A DNA stretch of 11,108 bases. It comes from an uncultured Myxococcales bacterium (GTDB lineage Bacteria; Myxococcota_A; Bradymonadia; UBA7976; UBA1532). Under the pieces are notes generated by a model. The model had not been told where the DNA came from and searched no databases. It saw nothing but the letters and a program-made list of their open reading frames with translations. This document shows positions 5,034 to 11,108 of this stretch, piece after piece. Location: contig CALBMW010000978.1 in NCBI GenBank assembly GCA_937896275.1, positions 1 through 11,108 on the forward strand, in the 5' to 3' direction. The position numbers and the translations under genes are program-made. Positions within the stretch are counted from its first letter, which is position 1; each line of letters starts with the position of its first letter.

Positions 5034-6201
5034 GCGCCCGCTTCACGTCGTCCACGTCTACAACTGGCTGGACCCAGCCTACGGCGGGCCGCCGCGGGTC
5101 ATCGCCGGGCTTGCCGCCGGGCAGCAGCGCCTGGGGCACCGCGTCTCGCTCATCTCGTCGGATCGCCTGGGCTCGGCGCCGGTCGAGGCCTTGTTGCGCG
5201 CCCACTTCGATCCCGTGCCCCCGCGCACGGTGGTGCGCCCCAAGTTCTTCCGCCCCCTGGTCAACCGCGCCCGACTCGCGCGCGCCCTGGCGGACGTGGA
5301 CGTCGCCCACCTGCACGGCATCTGGCCCCCAGTGAGCCTGCTGGCCAGCCAGATGTGTCGCGCCCGCGGCATCCCCTACGTGCTCGCCCCCCACGGAAGC
5401 CTGCACGGGGCGGCCCTCTCGGAGAAGCGCCCACGCAAGGTCCTGGGCATGTGGGCCCTCGGCTACGGCGCCATGGTGCGCGACGCGGCGGCCATCCACG
5501 CGCTGAACGACGAGGAGGCCCAGGGCGCCTCGTGGGTGCGCCTGCCCGCCCGCGTCGAGGTCATCGGAAACGGCGTCTTTCCCGAGGAATTTCAAGACCT
5601 TCCGGTCGACGGCTCATTCCGGCGGACGGTCCCATCACTGGGCGACGCGCCCTACGTGCTCTTCCTGTCCCGGCTGCACTGGGGCAAGGGCCTCGACCTG
5701 TTGGGCGAGGCCTTCGGGCGCGTCGCGGCGGCCCGGCCCGACGTCCACCTCGTCGTCGTGGGCCAGGATTGGGGAGGCCAGGCCGATCTCGAGGCCGCCG
5801 CCGATCGGCACCGCTACCGCGACCGCATGCACCTGACCGGCCCGGTCTTCGGACCCCGCAAGCACGCCGCCTTCCACGACGCCGCGGTCTACTGCCTGCC
5901 GAGCCGCCACGAGGGCTTCAGCATCGCGCTCACCGAGGCGCTGGCGTGGGGGCGCCCAGTCGTCGTGACCCGCGCCTGCCACTTTCCGCTCGTCACCGCC
6001 GAAGGCCTCGGCGTCGAGGTGGATCTCGACGCGCAGTCCCTGGCCGACGGGCTGCTGGCCGTCCTGGGCGATCCCGACGCGGCGGCGATGGGGGGGCGCG
6101 CGCGCGCGCTGGTCATGGCCCGCTTCACCTGGCCGGCGTTGGCCGCGCGGACGGTGGCGCTCTACCGCGATGTGATCGAGGCCCAGGAGGCGAGACGATG
6201 A
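5023..6201 (+). CDS. GT4-type glycosyltransferase
   Basis: This 392-residue protein is a GT-B fold, retaining glycosyltransferase of the GT4 type that moves a sugar from a nucleotide donor to a glycan or lipid acceptor at the inner face of the membrane. Evidence: the N-terminal GGPPRVIAGLA loop, DVAHLHGIWP, LAPHGSL, IGNGVFP, the donor-site stretch VLFLSRLHWGKGLDLL (Arg217 and Lys222), and the EX7E motif EGFSIALTE (Glu297 and Glu305) followed by GRPVVVT. The start is ATG 5023 or the adjacent ATG 5026; the frame open further upstream lies inside pncB and reads Arg/Pro/Trp-rich nonsense. It overlaps the pncB stop by 11 (or 8) bases, pointing to coupled translation. The donor and acceptor cannot be told from sequence. 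Bases 5567-5635 are somewhat less GC-rich than the rest, but I see no break. Confidence 0.9.
   Translation: MMAERPLHVVHVYNWLDPAYGGPPRVIAGLAAGQQRLGHRVSLISSDRLGSAPVEALLRAHFDPVPPRTVVRPKFFRPLVNRARLARALADVDVAHLHGIWPPVSLLASQMCRARGIPYVLAPHGSLHGAALSEKRPRKVLGMWALGYGAMVRDAAAIHALNDEEAQGASWVRLPARVEVIGNGVFPEEFQDLPVDGSFRRTVPSLGDAPYVLFLSRLHWGKGLDLLGEAFGRVAAARPDVHLVVVGQDWGGQADLEAAADRHRYRDRMHLTGPVFGPRKHAAFHDAAVYCLPSRHEGFSIALTEALAWGRPVVVTRACHFPLVTAEGLGVEVDLDAQSLADGLLAVLGDPDAAAMGGRARALVMARFTWPALAARTVALYRDVIEAQEARR
6185..6190 (+). promoter_or_regulatory. Strong ribosome binding site for the formyltransferase
   Basis: A perfect AGGAGG lies 7 bases before the ATG at 6198, inside the last codons of the glycosyltransferase. 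It is the best Shine-Dalgarno in the plus operon and fixes the formyltransferase start, which overlaps the upstream stop as ATGA. Confidence 0.85.
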
Positions 6202-7061
6202 GCGTGCTGTACTTCGGCGATCCGTTGGGGGCCTTGGCCCTGCTCGACCGCGGCGTGCGGCTGGTCGGGGTGGTGCATGGGCGGCCCGGTGGGGTGGGTC
6301 GGTCGCGGTTGATCCCCCAGGTGCGCCACCTGCCGCGCTGGACGACGCCCGATCTGGCCGACCCGGTGGTGGTGGCGGCGCTCGCCGCGCTCGAGCCCGC
6401 GCTGATCGTGGGCTGCTTCTACCCGAGGCGCATCCCCATGGCGGTGCTCGATCTGGCCCCGGGGCTCAACGTGCACCCCAGCGATCTGCCGCGCTGGCGC
6501 GGGCCCGATCCCTGTCACTGGACCGTGCGCGCGGGCGACGCCACCACCGCGCTCTGCGTGCAGTGGCTGGCCGAGGGGCTCGACGAGGGCGCCGTGCTCA
6601 GCCGCGAGGTGCTCGCCGTTGGGCCCCGGGAGAACGCGGGGCACCTGGCCACGCGGCTGGAGCGCCTGGGCGCCGAGCGGATCGCCGAGGTCGCGGTGCG
6701 GGTGCTGGGCGGCGAGATCATCGAGGCCACGCCGCAGAGCGGTGAGGTGACCTGGGCCCCGCTGGTGCCCGGCGACGATCTCGAGATCGACTGGAGCCGC
6801 CCGGCCGCCGAGGTGGACCGCCTCGTGCGCGCCTCGGCGCCCGATCCGGGGGCCTTCACGGGCATCGGCAGCGAGCTGATCGTCGTGTTCGCGGGGCAGC
6901 CGGTCGAGGCGGGCGCCTTCTCGGTCCTGCCGCCCGGAACCCCCTTTGTTCGCAAGGGGTTGGCGCACATCCGCTGCGCGGACGAGGCCTACCGGCTCGA
7001 CCGTCTGCAGGTGGGCCGCAAGGCGCTGAGCGGGCGGGCCTTCGCCGGCCTGTTGGTGTAG
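6198..7061 (+). CDS. Formyltransferase of the Fmt/ArnA-like family
   Basis: The 287-residue product would transfer a formyl group from 10-formyl-tetrahydrofolate to an amine. The catalytic triad of the family is in place: Asn91 and His93 in LNVHPSDLPRWRG, and Asp129 in GLDEGAVL. The His-to-Asp spacing (36) equals that of E. coli Fmt, with the intervening PDPCHWTVRAGD also typical. The C-terminal part resembles the Formyl_trans_C region: VTWAPLVPGDDLEIDWSRPA, then RASAPDPGAFT. It is shorter than Fmt (about 315) and its N-terminal region is compressed. Housekeeping fmt usually sits with def, which is absent here. Placed between a glycosyltransferase and a methyltransferase, with a 4-base overlap, it more likely formylates an amino sugar or other amine in the same pathway. 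A role as a second methionyl-tRNA formyltransferase cannot be excluded. Confidence 0.85.
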   Translation: MSVLYFGDPLGALALLDRGVRLVGVVHGRPGGVGRSRLIPQVRHLPRWTTPDLADPVVVAALAALEPALIVGCFYPRRIPMAVLDLAPGLNVHPSDLPRWRGPDPCHWTVRAGDATTALCVQWLAEGLDEGAVLSREVLAVGPRENAGHLATRLERLGAERIAEVAVRVLGGEIIEATPQSGEVTWAPLVPGDDLEIDWSRPAAEVDRLVRASAPDPGAFTGIGSELIVVFAGQPVEAGAFSVLPPGTPFVRKGLAHIRCADEAYRLDRLQVGRKALSGRAFAGLLV

Positions 7062-7063
7062 CC

Positions 7064-8257
7064 GTGGCCGGCCCGGAGGACGACGCGGTCGCCGCGCAGT
7101 ACGCGCGCTGGAGCTACCCGGCGCCCGATCTCGGGGTGTCCGGGCGCACCGTGTGGAACGATCCGGCCGTGTATGGGGCGCTGTTCTGGCCCGATCGCGA
7201 GCCGCCCCCCGCCCCGCGCGTGCTCGTCGCCGGTTGCGGCACGACCGAGGCGCCGGCGATGGCGCGCGCCAACCCGCTGGCGCGGGTGATCGGCATCGAC
7301 GTCAGCCAGCCCAGCCTGGATCACGCGCAGCGCCTGGCCGACGACCTGGGCCTGAGCAACCTCACGCTGCACCGGCTGCCCATCGAGCAGGCCGACGCGC
7401 TGGGCGAGACCTTCGACGCGGTGAGCTGCGGGGGGGTGCTGCACCACCTCGCCGATCCGGCCGCGGGGCTGGCCGCGCTGGGCCGGGTGCTGGCGCCCGA
7501 CGGGGTCATCTCGGCGGCGGTCTACGGGGCCCACGCCCGGCACGGCCTGCACCTGTTGCAGCAGGCCTTCGCGGCGGCCGGGCTGGGGCCCACGCCGGAG
7601 GACGTCGTGCAGGTGCGCGCCACCCTGCCCGCCCTGCCGGCGCACCACCCCGCGCGGGGCTGGATGGCGGCCACCGGCGAGCCCGGGCCCCACGACGCGC
7701 ACGTTGTCGACGCCTTCCTCCACGCGCGGGACGTGGCCTTCACCGTCGACGGGGTCCTGGCGCTGGTGCGCTCCGCGGGGCTGGCCTTCCAGGGCTGGTT
7801 CTTCAACGCGCCCTATCACCCCGACGCCCTGCTGGGCCCCGATCACCCGCTGGTGGCGCGGCTGGCTGCGCTGGACGCCGCGACCCTGTGGGGCAGCACG
7901 GCGCGCCTCACCGCGCCCCTGGATCACTGCTTCCTGGCGTGCCGCGCCGACCGCCCGAAGGCGCACTACGCGCTGGACTTCACCGCCCCCGACTTCCTCG
8001 ACTGGGTGGCCGGGCGCCGCTTCCCCGAGGGCGTGCGCCATCCGCCCGCGCCCCACGATCCGCGGGACGCGCTGCAGGACGCGCTGTACCGCCAACTGGA
8101 TGGGATCAGCCCGGTGCGCGTCTGCCTGGCTCGTGCGGGCCTCCAGGGGCCGACTGATCAGATCGAGGCCTTCGCCCGCGGCTTCCTGGGGCACCTGTGG
8201 CGCAAGGACGCGATCTACGTGCGGCTGCCCACGGCGGCCTTGGGCGTGCACAGGTAG
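7064..8257 (+). CDS. Class I SAM-dependent methyltransferase, long form
   Basis: The 397-residue protein has a Rossmann methyltransferase core: motif I VLVAGCGT (53-60), the acidic residue at the end of strand 2 in IGIDVS (Asp79), FDAVSCGGVLHHLADP (117-132) and a strand-5 region LAPDGVISAAVYG. Before it is a short AAQYARWSYPAP segment seen in some Myxococcota and proteobacterial methyltransferases. After residue 160 is a C-terminal extension of over 200 residues without a domain I can name, with FLDWVAGRRFPEG near 305-317. The start is GTG 7064, two bases after the formyltransferase TAG, so it is the fourth gene of the operon. No good ribosome site is visible. Its final 43 bases overlap the opposite-strand methyltransferase. 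Substrate unknown; a glycan or small molecule is inferred from context. Confidence 0.87.
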   Translation: MAGPEDDAVAAQYARWSYPAPDLGVSGRTVWNDPAVYGALFWPDREPPPAPRVLVAGCGTTEAPAMARANPLARVIGIDVSQPSLDHAQRLADDLGLSNLTLHRLPIEQADALGETFDAVSCGGVLHHLADPAAGLAALGRVLAPDGVISAAVYGAHARHGLHLLQQAFAAAGLGPTPEDVVQVRATLPALPAHHPARGWMAATGEPGPHDAHVVDAFLHARDVAFTVDGVLALVRSAGLAFQGWFFNAPYHPDALLGPDHPLVARLAALDAATLWGSTARLTAPLDHCFLACRADRPKAHYALDFTAPDFLDWVAGRRFPEGVRHPPAPHDPRDALQDALYRQLDGISPVRVCLARAGLQGPTDQIEAFARGFLGHLWRKDAIYVRLPTAALGVHR

Positions 8258-9042
8258 ACCATCGACTCGCTGTCCGCGCGCAGCGGCCCCTCGTCGAAGT
8301 CGCCGAAGCGCGCCACGACCTCGAAGCCCGCCACGTCGAGCAGCAGGTTCATCTCCTGCGGGAAGAAGTAGCGGTGCGAGAGCTGGATGCAGTACTCGGT
8401 CGGCCCCTCCGAGGCGTCGGCGTCGCGCGTGTACCAGAGCCACATCTGGTTGATCTGGCGGACCGGATCCCAGCCCGACTGCTCGCTGTAGGTGTAGTGG
8501 GTGCCGTAGGTCGGGTGGCGGAAGCGTATGCCCGGGTAGCGCTTGAAGGGCGGCCGGCTGAGGTGGTCGAGGTCGGCCATCAGCACGTCGAAGATGAACA
8601 GGCCGCCGGGCTCGAGGTGGCGCCGCACCGCGGCCAGGGTCCGCAGCGCGTCATCGGCCGTGTAGAGGTGCATGAAGGCGTTGAAGGGGCAGCCGATCAG
8701 CGCGAAGGTGCGCCCGAGATCGAAGTCCCGCATATCACCTTGGACGAGCGTCAAGCGCTCGCGCTTGGCCTTGGGCAGCTTGAGCCGACGCTCGTCGGCG
8801 TAGGCCAGCATGGTCTCGCTCAGGTCGAGGCCCACCACGGTGGCGCCCTGTCGCACGGCCCGCACCGCGATCCGACCGCCCCCCACGCCCAACTCGAGCA
8901 CGGGGCTGCCGGTCTCGACGTAGTGCTGGGCGTACCAGCGGGCGTCGGCCGCGCGGTGCTGGAACTCGTGCTCGTAGTAGACCGCGTCGGCGTAGAAGTC
9001 GGTGGTGCCGGCGTGCAGATCGAAGGGGTCATCTTCGCGCAT
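8215..9042 (-). CDS. Class I SAM-dependent methyltransferase
   Basis: The 275-residue product carries motif I VLELGVGGGRIA (48-59), the acidic loop residue in VVGLDLSETML (Asp73), the adenine-side motif VQGDMRDFDLG (100-110), FALIGCPFNAFMHL and GGLFIFDVL (strands 4 and 5). It resembles Methyltransf_25-type small-molecule methyltransferases, with an aromatic-rich C-terminal half (THYTYSEQSGW, HRYFFPQEMNLLL). I chose the ATG at 9042: the frame continues upstream into the rhomboid gene, but that part is Ala/Pro-rich and unlike the family. No clear ribosome site precedes it. It lies 46 bp downstream of the rhomboid stop and may share its transcript. It is not closely similar to the plus-strand methyltransferase, so it is not a simple duplicate. 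Substrate unknown. Confidence 0.88.
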   Translation of the reverse strand: MREDDPFDLHAGTTDFYADAVYYEHEFQHRAADARWYAQHYVETGSPVLELGVGGGRIAVRAVRQGATVVGLDLSETMLAYADERRLKLPKAKRERLTLVQGDMRDFDLGRTFALIGCPFNAFMHLYTADDALRTLAAVRRHLEPGGLFIFDVLMADLDHLSRPPFKRYPGIRFRHPTYGTHYTYSEQSGWDPVRQINQMWLWYTRDADASEGPTEYCIQLSHRYFFPQEMNLLLDVAGFEVVARFGDFDEGPLRADSESMVYLCTPKAAVGSRT

Positions 9043-9088
9043 GGCGGCGGACGGTAGCGCCGCGGACGGGCGAGCGCAACGCGTGGGG
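9043..9088 (-). other. 46-bp spacer between rhomboid and methyltransferase
   Basis: The gap is short and shows no hairpin with a T-run and no recognisable promoter. Transcription from the kinase-rhomboid pair could therefore continue into the methyltransferase gene. Confidence 0.5.
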
Positions 9089-9769
9089 TCAGCGGCGATG
9101 GCGTGCGGGGCGGGGCCGACGCAGGTCACCGCGGCGGAGGAGCGCGTAGCCGACGCCGGCGCCGAAGCCACCGAGGTGGGCGAACCACGCCACGCCGCCC
9201 TCCGCTCCCAGGTTGGCCGTCGCGTTGAGCACCTGAAGCAGGGCCCAGATGCCCAGGAAGACGAAGGCCGGCACTTCGATGACGAGGATCAGCGGCAGGG
9301 GCATCAAGGTCTGCACCCGCGATCCCGGAAACAGGACGAGGTAGGCGCCCAGGACGCCGGCCAACGCGCCCGAGGCGCCGATCATCGGCACGGCGGAGGC
9401 CGGGTTGACGGCCACCTGGGCCAGCGCCGCGGCCACCCCGCAGCCCAGGTACAGGCGCCCGAAGCGCAGCGCGCCCATCCGCCCTTCGAGGGCCGGCGCG
9501 AAGACATGCAGCACCCACAGGTTGCCCAGCAGGTGCAGCCACCCGGCGTGCAGGAAGAGGTGGCCCAGGAGCGCGGCGGGCGCCCGCCCGTCGGCCCAGC
9601 CGTCGGACGACAGCATCACCATCGGCGACAACCCGAGGCGCTCGATCAGGGTGCTCGCCGCCGATCCCAGCGAGAGCTGGTAGGCGAAGATGGCCCCATT
9701 GAGGAGCAACAGCGCCCAGGTGACCCACGGGACGCCCTCGCGGGGCGCGTCGTCGCGGAGCGGAATCAA
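9089..9769 (-). CDS. Rhomboid-family intramembrane serine protease
   Basis: Rhomboids cut transmembrane helices within the lipid bilayer using a Ser-His dyad. In this 226-residue protein the nucleophile is Ser133 in MIGASGALAG and the base is His198 in FAHLGGFGAG. The long loop plus helix GHLFLHAGWLHLLGNLWVLHVF and six hydrophobic segments (from WVTWALLLLNGAIFAY to GVGYALL) fit the six-helix bacterial core; the C terminus is a short Arg/Pro-rich tail. The N terminus LIPLRDDAPREGVP is the form that usually begins with MIPLRDD, so I take TTG at 9769 as the start. That TTG overlaps the kinase stop as TTGA, so translation is probably coupled. A GTG at 9826 would add 19 residues inside the kinase frame and looks less likely. 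Natural substrate unknown. Confidence 0.92.
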   Translation of the reverse strand: MIPLRDDAPREGVPWVTWALLLLNGAIFAYQLSLGSAASTLIERLGLSPMVMLSSDGWADGRAPAALLGHLFLHAGWLHLLGNLWVLHVFAPALEGRMGALRFGRLYLGCGVAAALAQVAVNPASAVPMIGASGALAGVLGAYLVLFPGSRVQTLMPLPLILVIEVPAFVFLGIWALLQVLNATANLGAEGGVAWFAHLGGFGAGVGYALLRRGDLRRPRPARHRR

Positions 9770-11108
9770 GGCGCGGGGAGCACCACGTGGAAGGTGGCGC
9801 CGCGGCCCTCGTCCGACTCGACCCACACGCGCCCGCCGTGCCGGCCGACCACCCGGGTCACGATGCCGAGCCCCAGGCCCGATCCCTCAATCTGATCGCG
9901 GGTGTGAAGCCGGTGGAACAGGGTGAAGACCTTCTCGCGCTGTTCCGCGGGGATGCCGCGACCGTTGTCCTCGACGAACACGTGGCGCTCGGCGCCGTTG
10001 GACGGGCCGCGTCCCACCCGGACCACGCACGGTACGTCCATTCGGCGGTACTTCAGGGCGTTCGACAGCAGGTTGGAGAAGACATCGACCAACCGGTCGA
10101 AGTCGCCGACGACGGTCGGTAGATCCGGATCGACCTCAACCTGCGCGTCGACCTCCTGCACGGTCGACTCGAGGCCCTGGAGGGCCTGGCGGATCACCTC
10201 CGCCAGCGGCACGGCATCGCGGTGGAGCTCCATCTTGCCCACCTTGACGACCTGCAGCAGATCCTGAACCAGCCGCGAGAGGCGATCGGCGTTGACCCCG
10301 ATCCGCTGGAGGAAGTGCTGCGAGTCCGCGGGCAACGCGGGGTTGTCCTCGACCAGCATCGCGGCGAAGCGGCGGATGTTGAGCAGGGGGCCCTTCATGT
10401 CGTGCGACGCGGTGTAGACGAAGGCCTCCATCTCCTCGGTGCGCGTCGCGAACTCGGAGGCGCGCTCGCGCAGGGCCGCCTCGAGCGCGGCCGTCTCGGT
10501 CTCGTCGCGAAACACCGCGAGCGCGCCGCTCATCGGGGCGCCGGGGGCCTCGAGGGGCACCGCGTCGAGCACGATGACGCGGAGTGGACTTCCGTCTCCG
10601 CCGCCGACGAGGTGGTAGCGCCCGCCCTCGACCGTCTCGCCCCGCACGGCGGCCCGATAGAGGGGGTGCTCGTCTTGGGGGACGCGCTGACCCTCGGTGG
10701 TGGCGATGCGGTACACGTCGCCCGGGCTGGCGTGCGGCCCGAGGATGGCGCGCCCCGCCTCGTTGAGGCGAACCACCTGCGCGGCGGCGTCGGCCAGGGC
10801 GAGGCCGGTCGTCGCCGTCTCGAAGACCCGATCGAGCTCCGCGGTGCGCGCGGAGAGCGCGTCGTTCTGCCGCCTGAAGGTGCGTCGCAGGTAGCTCAGC
10901 GCCGCCATGTTGTCGATGCGGGCGGCGGCGATCTCGAGTTGGCCGTCCAGCCCGACGACGTCGCGGATGCCCGCATCGAGCAAGCTGCGGAGGGCGGCGG
11001 GGCTCTGCTTCTGCAGGCCGGCGGCCACTTGGGGCACGTAGCGCGTCAGCGGGGCCTCGGCCAGCAGGCGCGCCCGCTCGAGCAGGATCGGCAAGCCGTC
11101 GTCGAGGC
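9766..11108 (-). CDS. PAS-domain sensor histidine kinase, 5' end cut off by window
   Basis: The frame runs off the right edge without a start; the TTG at 11094 is only an internal codon. Counting from that TTG, residues about 60-85 look helical and charged. A PAS-like domain covers about 85-205 (ELDRVFETATTGLALAD ... ALAVFRDETE). The HisKA helix has phospho-acceptor His231 in SHDMKGPL. The catalytic ATPase domain shows the N box NLLSNALKYR, G1 VEDNGRGIP, an F box FTLFHRLH and G2 GSGLGLG. No transmembrane segment or receiver domain is present in the visible part, so it seems cytoplasmic, but the missing N terminus could change that. The partner response regulator is not in the window. The gene overlaps the rhomboid start by four bases, suggesting a two-gene unit. 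Confidence 0.93.
   Translation of the reverse strand, partial: LDDGLPILLERARLLAEAPLTRYVPQVAAGLQKQSPAALRSLLDAGIRDVVGLDGQLEIAAARIDNMAALSYLRRTFRRQNDALSARTAELDRVFETATTGLALADAAAQVVRLNEAGRAILGPHASPGDVYRIATTEGQRVPQDEHPLYRAAVRGETVEGGRYHLVGGGDGSPLRVIVLDAVPLEAPGAPMSGALAVFRDETETAALEAALRERASEFATRTEEMEAFVYTASHDMKGPLLNIRRFAAMLVEDNPALPADSQHFLQRIGVNADRLSRLVQDLLQVVKVGKMELHRDAVPLAEVIRQALQGLESTVQEVDAQVEVDPDLPTVVGDFDRLVDVFSNLLSNALKYRRMDVPCVVRVGRGPSNGAERHVFVEDNGRGIPAEQREKVFTLFHRLHTRDQIEGSGLGLGIVTRVVGRHGGRVWVESDEGRGATFHVVLPAP

Noticed and set aside
6989..8443. 484-codon minus-strand open frame opposite the long methyltransferase
   Set aside because: It is a GC-driven shadow with Arg/Gly/Gln-rich composition; the plus strand has clear methyltransferase motifs and operon spacing.

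Overview
The window is very GC-rich, and its genes show strong G/C bias at third codon positions. It probably comes from a delta-proteobacterium-like organism in Myxococcota or a relative. That is an inference from the GC content, the Gly/Ala/Asp-rich linker plus Ig-like, Cys-rich and lamin-tail secreted protein at the left edge, and the mix of rhomboid, sensor kinase and glycan genes. No rRNA or other marker fixes the taxonomy.

Layout: (1) 1-1110 (+) is the 3' part of a secreted or surface protein: a tandem-repeat Gly linker, an Ig-like region, a Cys-rich region and a lamin-tail domain (LTD). (2) 1111-2523 has no credible gene. It is a repeat complex lying between two convergent genes. It holds about 36 copies of the half-site GAAGTGC in both orientations, many paired into perfect palindromes. 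It also holds two diverged copies of a tail module of about 77 bp, a 155-bp terminal-inverted-repeat element, a G-run/strong hairpin, and a 107-bp near-identical copy of part of the upstream LTD coding sequence embedded between repeat clusters. (3) 2524-3561 (-) is an M19 membrane-dipeptidase-like enzyme with the usual bridging Glu replaced by Gln. (4) 3615-8257 (+) is a tight four-gene operon: nicotinate phosphoribosyltransferase, GT4 glycosyltransferase, Fmt/ArnA-like formyltransferase and a SAM methyltransferase. (5) 8215-11108 (-) holds three genes reading leftward: a PAS-histidine kinase (cut by the right edge), a rhomboid protease that begins inside the kinase stop codon at a TTG, and a second SAM methyltransferase whose 3' end overlaps the plus-strand methyltransferase tail-to-tail by 43 bp.

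How the genes may work together: the plus operon has overlaps of 11 and 4 bases and a gap of 2 bases, so its products are probably made together. A glycosyltransferase, a formyltransferase and a methyltransferase suggest building and decorating a glycan or other metabolite. NAD salvage at the head of the operon is unexpected. The minus cluster couples a sensor kinase to a membrane protease. The most unusual part is the 1.4-kb repeat complex with its captured gene fragment. I found no CRISPR, integrase, reverse transcriptase, transposase, tRNA or rRNA gene in the window.
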